NCBI RefSeq assembly: GCF_025995175.1
Contig: NZ_BAPV01000061.1
Coordinates: 186,001-250,000 of the forward strand
Reading direction: 5' to 3'
DNA: 64,000 bases
Origin: Asaia krungthepensis NRIC 0535
Lineage (GTDB): Bacteria; Pseudomonadota; Alphaproteobacteria; Acetobacterales; Acetobacteraceae
Both the position numbers and the translations under genes were made by a program. Positions 45,152 through 53,127 of this stretch are shown piece after piece. The stretch's first letter is position 1. Every line of letters begins with the position of its first letter. The notes below the pieces were generated by a model. That model saw nothing but the letters and a program-made list of their open reading frames with translations. It had not been told where the DNA came from and searched no databases.

Positions 45152-46354
45152 TCAGGTCCGTTCGGGTGCGCGCTCGACAAATGCCATGTCGCCCAGATCC
45201 TTCAGCATCGCGGTATCGAGCGCGCCGAGATCCGTGACCCCCAGAAGCGCGAGGTCGCGAGAGAGTTCTGTGCTGAGAATGGATACGGCCTTATCCAGCC
45301 CTGCCCCGCCGGCCAGCGCACAGGCCTGAAGGAAAGGGCGGCCCAGCATGACCGCATCCGCACCGAGCGCCATGGCCTTCAGCACATCACCCCCGCAGCG
45401 GAACCCGCTATCGATCACCACGCTCATCGACCCTGCAGCCTTTTTGATTTCTCCAAGCACCTCGAGAGGCGCAACCGTAGAGTCCAGAAGACGTGCACCG
45501 TGATCCGAAATACCGATCCCATCCGCACCGATACGCGCCGCCTCTTCCGCGTCTTCAGGACGCAGAATGCCTTTGAGGATGAGCTTGCCTTTCCAGCGCG
45601 CGCGGATATGACGGATATGGTCCCAGGTGAAATGGGGCGATCCCCCCACAGCGGCGATCTCGTTGGAGAACAGCCCCGGCCCGCCCTGGGGACGGATATT
45701 GACGATCTTCGGATTTTTGTCGCGCAGGATGGTTCGTCCTAACGTGCCGAAGGTCCAGCCGGGATGGGTCATGCCCCCCAGAGTGGCGCGCAGATTGGGC
45801 CGGATGGGCATGGAGTACCCGGCGCGTGTCTCGGCAATGCGTTGTGCGGGGACCGGCACGTCGCAGGTGATGAGCAGAACGGGATAACCCGCGCTCTGCA
45901 CACGGTCGATCATGCCATCGATGATCTCGAGATCGCTCGGCAGATAGGCTGCAAACCACGCGCGCGGGTTGATGCGGATAATCTCTTCCAGCGGGGTAAG
46001 CGAGTTGGCCGAGAGCGCGTAGAAGAGGTTGTGTCGCCGTGCCGCCGCCGCTTCGATACGGTCGGCATCATAGCGCGTCATGGCGGCGCCACCCGTAGGC
46101 GCGAAGCCGAAGGGCTGGTCGTATTCCTCACCAAAAAGCCTGATTTTCGTATCGAGTGAGGAGACATCGCGCAGGCGGTAGGGCCGCCACAGATAGCGTT
46201 GGAAAATGGCCCTGTTACGTCTCAGGCTGAGTTCGGAGCCCGCCCCGTTGCGTACATATTCATAGACGGCCTTGGGCAAATAACGCTTCACCGCCTTCTC
46301 GAAATCGGTGAGCTGATAGATATCTTGGAGGCGTCTTTTCGCCGTCATGGACAT
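45152..46354 (-). CDS. FMN-dependent alpha-hydroxy-acid oxidase/dehydrogenase (LldD-like)
   Basis: 400 residues from ATG 46354, with GGAG 7 nt upstream; the frame opens 24 nt earlier. FMN-enzyme features are the N-terminal LTDFEKAVKRYLPKAVYEYV, FAPTGGAAMTRYDAD, VPVPAQR, KGILRPEDA, the catalytic His in SDHGARLLD, DSGFRCGGDVLKAMALGADAVMLGRPFL and the final helix. Two spots differ from classical lactate enzymes: SDHGARLLD for SNHGGRQLD, and FAAYLPSDLEI for the usual QLYxxxDR. The acid oxidised is therefore uncertain. It is followed by a catalase-like gene, which suggests an oxygen-using, peroxide-forming enzyme. Confidence 0.85.
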   Translation of the reverse strand: MSMTAKRRLQDIYQLTDFEKAVKRYLPKAVYEYVRNGAGSELSLRRNRAIFQRYLWRPYRLRDVSSLDTKIRLFGEEYDQPFGFAPTGGAAMTRYDADRIEAAAARRHNLFYALSANSLTPLEEIIRINPRAWFAAYLPSDLEIIDGMIDRVQSAGYPVLLITCDVPVPAQRIAETRAGYSMPIRPNLRATLGGMTHPGWTFGTLGRTILRDKNPKIVNIRPQGGPGLFSNEIAAVGGSPHFTWDHIRHIRARWKGKLILKGILRPEDAEEAARIGADGIGISDHGARLLDSTVAPLEVLGEIKKAAGSMSVVIDSGFRCGGDVLKAMALGADAVMLGRPFLQACALAGGAGLDKAVSILSTELSRDLALLGVTDLGALDTAMLKDLGDMAFVERAPERT

Positions 46355-46638
46355 GGTCAAACTCCGCTCTGGTGGCATGGGGTCCCGGGGCTACCCCGTT
46401 CTTGTTCAGTCAAAACGGCAAGCGTTGCCCGTTCGGCAGCCGGATCTGACGTCACGTTAATGTGAGGATGATCGATCCTCACCAGATATTGCCCTCGCAC
46501 CGCCTAACATACGGAAAAACCTTGCAATGGTCGTTTCGGTTCATGAATATAAAATAATTTTACAAAGTATGTAGATGAACATTCGCACTTGACGCGACGT
46601 TGCTCCGCCACACAGCCAAACGCCGGAGCATCGATGCC
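46355..46638. promoter_or_regulatory. Divergent promoter region, oxidase versus TPP enzyme
   Basis: 284 bp separate the two divergent starts. An AT-rich core at about 46540-46590 (ATATAAAATAATTTTACAAAG) is the likely promoter area. No clear operator was seen. Confidence 0.4.
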
Positions 46639-48432
46639 ATGTCCATGAATGTCAGCGAATTCATGTGGAAACGCCTCCAGGAATGGGGCCTCAAGCGCGC
46701 CTACGGATATCCTGGTGATGGCGCAGGTGGCATCGATGTGGCGCTTCAGCGCGAAATCGATGCAGGGCGTGTGGAATATGTGCAGGTTCGCCATGAGGAA
46801 ATGGCCGCCTTCATGGCCTCGGCCCATGCCAAATTCACGGGGCAGGTCGGATTATGTTTCGCCACCTCCGGTCCCGGCGCCATCCATCTGCTGAACGGGC
46901 TCTATGACGCCAAGCTCGATCATGTGGGCGTGGTTGCGATCATGGGGCAGCAGGCCCGTACCTGCATGGGGTCGAATTACCAGCAGGAAGTCGATCTTCA
47001 GTCGCTCTGCAAGGATGTCGGCTCGGAATATATCGTGACCGTCACCGAGCCGTCGCAGATGCGTCATGCGATCGATCGCGCCGTGCGTATCGCTCGTGAC
47101 AAACGGGCACCGACTATCGTGATCGTGCCCAATGATCTGCAGGAACTCCCCTACAAGGATGGTCCTGTCGCCCATGGCTATACCCATACCGGCATCGGCG
47201 AGACCGTCACGGCCAAGGTGCCCGACATGCGCGGCCTGCAGGACGCTGCCGCGCTCCTCAACTCCGGCAAGAAAGTCGCCATTCTCGCTGGCGCCGGCGC
47301 GCTCGATGCCACGGATGAACTGATCGAGATTGCCGAGCTGCTCGGTGCGGGCATCGCCAAGGCGCTGCTCGGCAAGGCCGCTGTCCCCGACGAACTGCCC
47401 TATGTCACGGGGTCTCTCGGGCTCCTCGGTACCAAGCCGTCATGGGATCTGATGAAGGAATGCGATACCTTCCTGATGGTCGGATCGGCCTATCCCTATA
47501 GCGAATTTCTGCCCGATCCGGGCCAGGCACGTGGCGTGCAGATCGATATCAACCCGTCGAATCTGTCTCTGCGCTACCCTATGGACGTCTGTCTGCAAGG
47601 CGACAGCGTTGCCACGCTGCGCGCGCTGATCCCGCTTCTTCAGCGCAAGACCGAGCGGAGCTGGCGCGAAAAGATCGAGAAGGAAGTCGCCACATGGTGG
47701 AAGGTGCTCGAGGCACGCGCCATGACGGATGCCAATCCGATCAATCCGCAGCGTGTCTTCTGGGAAATGTCGCCGCGTCTGCCCGAGAACGCCATCATCA
47801 CCGCCGATTCCGGCTCGGTTGCCAACTGGTTTGCCCGTGATCTCAAAATCCGTCGCGGGATGAAGGCGTCGCTCTCCGGCGGTCTGGCCTCGCTGGGGGC
47901 GGGCACGCCCTATGCCGTTGCCGCCAAGATGGCGTTCCCGGAACGCACCGTCATCGCCTGTATGGGCGATGGGGCGATGCAGATGAACGGCCTGAACGTG
48001 ATGATCACGATTTCCAAATACTGGAAGCAGTGGGAAAATCCGCGCCTGATCGTTCTGGTGCTCAACAACCGGGACCTCAATCAGGTCACGTGGGAGGAAC
48101 GCGTCCAGCTCGGTGAAGGCAAAACGACGGCCACCCAGTCTATTCCGGATTTCCCCTATCACAAATATGCCGAGCTTCTGGAGCTCAAGGGCATTCTTGT
48201 CGATCACCCCGATCAGATCGCCGGTGCTTGGGACGAGGCGCTGAGCGCGGATCGCCCGGTCATTCTCGAAGCCCGCACCGACCCGGATGTCCCCCCGCTC
48301 CCACCGCATATCACCCTGCAACAGGCCAAGGCCTTCCTCACTTCCTTGCCCACCGAGCCCGAGTTGCTCGACGTAATCCGTGGCTCCGCCAAGGAAATGC
48401 TGGCAACCTTCCTGCCCACAAAGAAATCCTGA
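46639..48432 (+). CDS. Thiamine-diphosphate enzyme, pyruvate oxidase/acetolactate-synthase-like
   Basis: 597 residues from ATG 46639, with GGAG upstream; the frame opens 39 nt earlier. Domains are an N-terminal pyrimidine-binding domain with catalytic Glu53 (VRHEEMAAFMA), a central domain (VAILAGAGAL, DTFLMVGSAYPYSEF), and a C-terminal diphosphate domain (GDGAMQMNGLNVMITISKYW ending in LNNRDLN). It resembles PoxB and related TPP enzymes but lacks an obvious PoxB C-terminal lipid-binding helix. It probably decarboxylates a 2-oxo acid. It heads a run of overlapping genes that ends in a GMC oxidoreductase. Confidence 0.85.
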   Translation: MSMNVSEFMWKRLQEWGLKRAYGYPGDGAGGIDVALQREIDAGRVEYVQVRHEEMAAFMASAHAKFTGQVGLCFATSGPGAIHLLNGLYDAKLDHVGVVAIMGQQARTCMGSNYQQEVDLQSLCKDVGSEYIVTVTEPSQMRHAIDRAVRIARDKRAPTIVIVPNDLQELPYKDGPVAHGYTHTGIGETVTAKVPDMRGLQDAAALLNSGKKVAILAGAGALDATDELIEIAELLGAGIAKALLGKAAVPDELPYVTGSLGLLGTKPSWDLMKECDTFLMVGSAYPYSEFLPDPGQARGVQIDINPSNLSLRYPMDVCLQGDSVATLRALIPLLQRKTERSWREKIEKEVATWWKVLEARAMTDANPINPQRVFWEMSPRLPENAIITADSGSVANWFARDLKIRRGMKASLSGGLASLGAGTPYAVAAKMAFPERTVIACMGDGAMQMNGLNVMITISKYWKQWENPRLIVLVLNNRDLNQVTWEERVQLGEGKTTATQSIPDFPYHKYAELLELKGILVDHPDQIAGAWDEALSADRPVILEARTDPDVPPLPPHITLQQAKAFLTSLPTEPELLDVIRGSAKEMLATFLPTKKS

Positions 48433-49410
48433 GTGGCGCGGTATAAAGGTCCGCGTGGCGCGGCCGGTTGGGCTCTTGGCCTGACGGGCGCGCTCACCGC
48501 AGCCTGTTTTGCCGCCGCAACACGCGGCGGCCGCATGGCACGACACCCCGCCACGCCGCCACGCGCCAGCGAGCCCCCCCCCTCCCCCGAAAAAGCGACA
48601 CTCGCCGCACGACGCCTCAACCGGTCGGCCGGGACGTTGGCGGCCAGTGTTTTGTTCGACTCTGCGGTCGAGCATTACCGGGGCGATTTCGAAAACCGTG
48701 CGATGTACACCCCCATCGTCACCTCGGCTCTGGCGCTCGCCGTCTCGGCCCATGGCACGTTCGACAAGAGCCCGGCTGCGCATAAGATTCGCGACGGCGT
48801 CTATCTGCTGACCGGTGTCGTGGGGCTGATCGGCACGGGCTTTCATGTATGGAACGTGGTTCAGAAGCCAGGGCGATTTATCTGGCAGAACCTATTCTAT
48901 GGCGCACCTCTGGGGGCGCCCATGGCGATCGGGCTCTCTGGGCTGCTCGGCTTTTTTTCGGAGCGCGTACGCGATACGCCCATCGGACAGACGCCACGCC
49001 TCTTCGGCCTGCCTGCCGGGCGTGTGATCGGGGCGGTTTCAGGCGCGGGCATGGTCGGCACGACCGCGGAGGCCGGATTGCTCCATTTTCGCGGCAGCTT
49101 CCACGATCCCTTCATGGCACTGCCTGTGACCATGCCACCCGCCGCGGCGGCAGCGCTCACCAATGCCTCACTGGGCGCAGCCCGTACAGACCGGCGCCTG
49201 ACCCGATGGTGGTTGCGTGCCACCGCCATCATGGGCGTGTCGGGCACGGTCTTTCATGCCATCGGCGTGGGCCGTGACATGGATGGCTGGCGCAATATCC
49301 AGCAGAACCTGCTCAACGGGCCGCCCATTCCTGCACCCCCCGCCTTTACGGGTCTGGCGCTGGCCGGTCTGGCAGCGCTCGACCTCATGGAGGATGACAG
49401 CGATGTCTGA
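48433..49410 (+). CDS. Predicted multi-spanning membrane protein of unknown function
   Basis: 325 residues, starting at a GTG that directly follows the stop of the TPP enzyme gene. An N-terminal hydrophobic stretch (AAGWALGLTGALTAACFAAA) and a Pro-rich linker come before several membrane segments: TPIVTSALALAVSAHG, GVYLLTGVVGLIGTGFHVW, LGAPMAIGLSGLLGFF, and AFTGLALAGLAALDL. The FHVWN...GRFIWQNLFYGAPLGAP and FHAIGVGRDMDGWRNIQQNL parts look like an internal duplication. I do not recognise a family with certainty. Its position suggests a membrane anchor or electron-path partner for the GMC and subunit-3-like proteins that follow. Confidence 0.7.
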   Translation: MARYKGPRGAAGWALGLTGALTAACFAAATRGGRMARHPATPPRASEPPPSPEKATLAARRLNRSAGTLAASVLFDSAVEHYRGDFENRAMYTPIVTSALALAVSAHGTFDKSPAAHKIRDGVYLLTGVVGLIGTGFHVWNVVQKPGRFIWQNLFYGAPLGAPMAIGLSGLLGFFSERVRDTPIGQTPRLFGLPAGRVIGAVSGAGMVGTTAEAGLLHFRGSFHDPFMALPVTMPPAAAAALTNASLGAARTDRRLTRWWLRATAIMGVSGTVFHAIGVGRDMDGWRNIQQNLLNGPPIPAPPAFTGLALAGLAALDLMEDDSDV

Positions 49411-50068
49411 CACCCTTCCGAACCCCCTCGATGAGCGTTATCCGGGCTATGACGTGCTCGACAAGCGCCTCACCCCCTCCTGGAACGACGCCACGCGGCG
49501 CGTGATCGACGCACGTCTTGCGGTGCCGCGAGAGGCACGATTTCTGAATGCGCTGGAATGGCGCACACTGAGCGCGCTGTGCGATCGGGTCATGCCGCAA
49601 CCCACCTATCGTCCGCCTGTGCCACTCGCCGCCTATGTGGACCAGAAACTGCTCAGCGATACACGCCCCGGCTTTCGTGATGCCGCCCTGCCTCCGCAGC
49701 GCGAGACCTGGAAGAACGGCCTCGCTGTCTTCGAGGCTGAAGCGATGGCGCGCCATGACCAGAGCTTTCATGCCCTCACGCCCTCCGAGCAGGAAGCCCT
49801 GATGATCGAGGCCGGTGCGGGCAGGCTCGGCCATGCGGGGTGGAGCGCCGAGCAGATGCAGCTTTTTTTCAATGGTCATGTGCTGACCGACATTCTTGGC
49901 GCCTATTACGCCCATCCTACCGCCTGGAGCGAAATCGGCTTTGGCGGTCCTGCCAGCCCGCGCGGCTATGTGCGTATGCAGAATGATCGCCGCGACCCGT
50001 GGGAGGCGATAGAGGCCACACCGGAAACGGTTGAAAAGACGCGCAAGGAAAACCGTAATGTCCGATAA
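49403..50068 (+). CDS. Gluconate 2-dehydrogenase subunit 3 family protein
   Basis: 221 residues from ATG 49403, with AGGA upstream, overlapping the previous gene by 8 bp. RFLNALEWRTLSALCDRVMPQ, LAAYVDQKL, and the C-terminal FFNGHVLTDILGAYYAHPTAWSEIGFGGPASPRGYV are typical of the small subunit of membrane-bound FAD dehydrogenases. No twin-Arg signal is present, unlike many homologues, so the complex may be cytoplasmic or rely on its partner for localisation. It overlaps the GMC gene by 11 bp. Confidence 0.85.
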   Translation: MSDTLPNPLDERYPGYDVLDKRLTPSWNDATRRVIDARLAVPREARFLNALEWRTLSALCDRVMPQPTYRPPVPLAAYVDQKLLSDTRPGFRDAALPPQRETWKNGLAVFEAEAMARHDQSFHALTPSEQEALMIEAGAGRLGHAGWSAEQMQLFFNGHVLTDILGAYYAHPTAWSEIGFGGPASPRGYVRMQNDRRDPWEAIEATPETVEKTRKENRNVR

Positions 50069-51707
50069 TCCCTTGCACACGCCTCGCGCGCTGAATGGCC
50101 GTGCCCCCGATGTGTTCCGTAAGGGTGCCTGGGTGCCCATGCGCGAGTACAGCCAGAACGAGGCTGTCGATTTTGTCGTCATCGGGACCGGCGCGGGTGG
50201 CGGCCCGCTGATCGCCCGTCTGGCCGAGATGGGCTATTCGGTGATCGGGTTCGATGCCGGGGCCTATTTCAGGCCGCTTGAGGATTTTGCCTCGGACGAA
50301 ACCAGCCAAAGCCAGCTCTACTGGACCGACGAGCGCCTCATCGATGGCGCCAACCCCATCAAGATGGGCAGCAATAACAGCGGTAAGGCGGTTGGGGGCT
50401 CGACCGTGCATTTCGCCATGGTTTCGCTGCGCTTTAGGCCCGAATGGTTCCAGTCGCGCACCAAGCTCGGCTATGCTGTGGACTGGCCGCTCGATTGGCG
50501 CGAAATGTGGCGCTACTACGACAAGGCCGAGCGCGATCTCGCCATTGCAGGACCAATTTCCTACCCCTGGGGACCCAAACGCCCCCGCTATCCCTATCGG
50601 GCGCATGAGATCGGCGGAGCTGCGGAATGGCTGGCGCGCGGTGCCGAAGCCATGGGGTATCAATGGTCCGAAACCCCGCTCGCCACGGTCTCGGCACCGA
50701 GGGGGGATTCCCCTTCCTGCGTCTATCGCGGTTTCTGCCGCGTGGGATGCTCGACCAATGCCAAGCAGAGCCAACTCGTGACCTATATCCCCCGCGCCCT
50801 GAAGGCCGGGGCCGAGATACGCGATCTCGCCATGGTGGGGCGCATCGAAACCAATGCCCAAGGGCTGGCGACAGGGGTGCATTACCATCGCGAGGGGCAG
50901 TGGCACTTCCAGCGCGCGAAGCAGGTCATCGTAGCGGGTTATGCCATCGAGACCCCGCGCCTGCTGCTGAATTCAGCCACAGACCGCTTTCCCGACGGGC
51001 TGGCCAATCGCTCGGGCTATCTGGGGCGCAACCTTATGGTGCAGTCCAATCAGGCCGTCTATGGCCGGATGAAGGAGATGGTGCGCTGGAACAAAGGACC
51101 GCCTTCGCTCACCATCACCGAGCACTGGAATTACGAGGACAAGAAGGATTTCTTTGGCGGGTATTGCTGGATGGCCCAGGGGCCGTTGCCGCTCGAATGG
51201 TCGGCTGCGGTGTCCTCCTCGCGAGGGCTGTGGGGCGAGGCACTGCGTCAGAAGATGATGGATTACAACCATCAGGTCGGCCTCAAGATGGTCGGGGAAA
51301 TGCTGCCCAGCATGGAGAACCGCGTCACTCTGGCCGAGGAGAAAGACCAGTACGGCCTGCCCATCACGCGTATTACCTATGGCTGGCAGGATAATGACAA
51401 GACGATGATCCAGCATGCGCTGGGCGAGATGCAGCGTTCGCTCGAACTCGTGGGGGCACAGGATATCTGGCGTCAGGAAAACGACACCAACCATCTCGCC
51501 GGGACGGCGCGCATGGGGTTCTCTGCGGAGAGCTCGGTTGTCGATGCCGATTGCCGAAGCTGGGACGTGCCCAATCTCTGGATCTGCGACGGCTCGATCT
51601 TCCCCACAACGGGGGGGGTGAACCCCTCCCTGACTATTACCGCCATTGCGCTCCGCACGGCGGATCGTATCCAGACACTCCATCGTCAGGGCAAGATCAC
51701 CCTCTGA
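50058..51707 (+). CDS. GMC-family FAD oxidoreductase
   Basis: 549 residues from ATG 50058. The N-terminal FAD site is VVIGTGAGGGPLIARLAEMGYS. A central KAVGGSTVHFAMVSLRF and the C-terminal NHLAGTARMG and WICDGSIFPTTGGVNPSLTITA blocks are typical of the gluconate-2-dehydrogenase-type large subunit, with active-site His and Asn in the usual order. A CVYRGFCRVGCSTNAK cysteine cluster, found in this subgroup, may hold a Fe-S or disulfide site. It oxidises an alcohol or sugar acid. The usual cytochrome c subunit is not encoded next to it; a membrane protein and a TPP enzyme are instead. Confidence 0.88.
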   Translation: MSDNPLHTPRALNGRAPDVFRKGAWVPMREYSQNEAVDFVVIGTGAGGGPLIARLAEMGYSVIGFDAGAYFRPLEDFASDETSQSQLYWTDERLIDGANPIKMGSNNSGKAVGGSTVHFAMVSLRFRPEWFQSRTKLGYAVDWPLDWREMWRYYDKAERDLAIAGPISYPWGPKRPRYPYRAHEIGGAAEWLARGAEAMGYQWSETPLATVSAPRGDSPSCVYRGFCRVGCSTNAKQSQLVTYIPRALKAGAEIRDLAMVGRIETNAQGLATGVHYHREGQWHFQRAKQVIVAGYAIETPRLLLNSATDRFPDGLANRSGYLGRNLMVQSNQAVYGRMKEMVRWNKGPPSLTITEHWNYEDKKDFFGGYCWMAQGPLPLEWSAAVSSSRGLWGEALRQKMMDYNHQVGLKMVGEMLPSMENRVTLAEEKDQYGLPITRITYGWQDNDKTMIQHALGEMQRSLELVGAQDIWRQENDTNHLAGTARMGFSAESSVVDADCRSWDVPNLWICDGSIFPTTGGVNPSLTITAIALRTADRIQTLHRQGKITL

Positions 51708-51725
51708 CCCTATGCCCCTGTGCCT

Positions 51726-52406
51726 CTACTCAACACGCAGAAAGAGCACGGGGCCGCATCGCGAATGGTCCACCGACAGATGTAGGCGCGCTTCCTCCCT
51801 CCCGGGAATGAAAGCGAGGCTGAAAGGCGCAAATCCGGTGCTCTGCCCCCCGCTCAGCGCCGGACCGGACTCCCAGCCGACCGCGTCATGGCCATAGGCA
51901 CAGAGCAAGGACATGCGCCCTCCGGGTTCCGGTATGCCGACCTCACTGCCACAGGCAAGGCTCAGACTGAGCCGGTTGGACCCGGAGAGCGCGGCGGCCA
52001 GAGACGCCGATTGCACGACATCTTCCATCAGGAAATCCGGATAGGCGCGCGCCTGAGGCAGGTCCCGTATGGCCTGCGAAACGGTCTCTATCGTGCCCTT
52101 CAGCCGCAGCGTCGGGCCGGGGGGCGAGAAACACCGCATGGCGTCGGCCCAGCTTCCGGGCGGGGTACGCGCCCAGATGACCATATCCAGATCCTGCCGC
52201 GGCAGATGGGCGAGCGTATCTTCCAGCCCGCCGGCACGCACATGAGGGCCGTTCGCTCTCTCTCGGAAGAAGCGGCCTCGTGCAGCATAGGGGCCGGGCG
52301 CTCTCTCGGCGGTGAGCGTCGCCCCCATGGGTGTCAGCCCGGCGGCGTGGTCATCGAGCCCGATGCCCTCATGATCCGGCCAGCTTTCAATGGCGAACAC
52401 GCCCAT
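51726..52406 (-). CDS. Unknown protein, possibly a divergent DUF1826 relative
   Basis: 226 residues from ATG 52406, preceded by GGGGGG and overlapping the DUF1826 gene by 20 bp; the frame opens earlier. No signal or membrane segment. It includes DLDMVIWARTPPG, resembling the N-terminal 'IWxR' part of DUF1826 proteins. A stretch DFLMEDVVQSASLAAALSG followed by NRLSLSLACGSE runs parallel to the ALAEDVLSLARLYADV and DVLRIRLEQ of the next gene. The metal-type His/Asp of DUF1826 (FHVDH) is not kept. It may be a degenerate or specialised duplicate. It is the last gene of the probable zinc-controlled minus-strand unit. Confidence 0.55.
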   Translation of the reverse strand: MGVFAIESWPDHEGIGLDDHAAGLTPMGATLTAERAPGPYAARGRFFRERANGPHVRAGGLEDTLAHLPRQDLDMVIWARTPPGSWADAMRCFSPPGPTLRLKGTIETVSQAIRDLPQARAYPDFLMEDVVQSASLAAALSGSNRLSLSLACGSEVGIPEPGGRMSLLCAYGHDAVGWESGPALSGGQSTGFAPFSLAFIPGREEARLHLSVDHSRCGPVLFLRVE

Positions 52407-53085
52407 CCCCCCAATTGGCCAGATCCCACAGGGCTCTCTGCTCGGGCGAAAGCGGGTTTCCTGTGCCGTCTGCCGTACCAAGATCGTCAGGTCCGAGATC
52501 GGTTTCGTCTATGGTCAGCAGGAGCCGTCCGCCCGCGCGTCTTTGCGCCGCGCTCAAGGGCGGCGAGCGGTGACGTACCGTACAAAGCTCAGACCATTCC
52601 GGATGTGCAGTGCCCGCCAGAATGACCAGCGCCTCGGGGGGCGTGTCATGCACCTTCTCACCGCCATCGCGTGTCCATTGGACTCCCGGGCCGACATAGC
52701 TGCGCAACAGCCGGAGCGCGAGATGATCCACGTGGAACTTGCGGCAGCTATCCGTCACCACCTGCTCGAGCCGGATGCGTAGCACATCACGACGGGTGAC
52801 ATCGGCATAGAGCCGCGCGAGAGACAGGACATCCTCAGCCAGAGCCGGGGTTTGCGCGCCCAGACAGGCATGTATCCCCGCAGCGAGAGAGGCGAGATCT
52901 CCCCTCAGGACGAGCAGGCCCGGGCGTTGGGAAAGGTAAAGCTGCGCCTCGCTGCGAACGACTGGCGTCAACCCGAGCGGCAGGATTGTCATATCGCCAA
53001 CAGGCAGGGTGATATCGAGGGGCTGCCTGCGAAAGGCCAGAATGCGACGGGTCGGGCAGGACTTGATCACGGTCGGAACTCTCAT
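52387..53085 (-). CDS. DUF1826 protein, zinc-homeostasis associated
   Basis: 232 residues. The core block KFHVDHLALRLLRSYVGPGVQW, with its His-x-Asp-His, is the DUF1826 signature, followed by the PPEALVILAGTAHP and HRSPPL loops. The N-terminal part is shorter or different from the standard family start. DUF1826 genes are repeatedly found with COG0523 GTPases in zinc-limitation regulons; a metal-linked role is the current view, and the biochemical function is unknown. The ATG is only 3 nt from the 18-bp palindrome, so the transcript may have almost no leader. Confidence 0.75.
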   Translation of the reverse strand: MRVPTVIKSCPTRRILAFRRQPLDITLPVGDMTILPLGLTPVVRSEAQLYLSQRPGLLVLRGDLASLAAGIHACLGAQTPALAEDVLSLARLYADVTRRDVLRIRLEQVVTDSCRKFHVDHLALRLLRSYVGPGVQWTRDGGEKVHDTPPEALVILAGTAHPEWSELCTVRHRSPPLSAAQRRAGGRLLLTIDETDLGPDDLGTADGTGNPLSPEQRALWDLANWGDGRVRH

Positions 53086-53088
53086 TAC

Positions 53089-53106
53089 GTTATGTTATAA
53101 CATAAC
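53089..53106. promoter_or_regulatory. Probable Zur box
   Basis: GTTATGTTATAACATAAC is a perfect 18-bp palindrome between the divergent DUF1826 and COG0523 genes. It closely matches the proteobacterial Zur operator (TGTTATA..TATAACA type). It should repress both genes when zinc is plentiful. Confidence 0.82.
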
Positions 53107-53127
53107 ATGTTTAGAGCCGAGATCAAG

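Noticed and set aside
47440-48846. A 468-codon minus-strand frame opposite the TPP enzyme gene
   Set aside because: Low-complexity Gly/Arg composition, no family features, and full overlap with a conserved enzyme.
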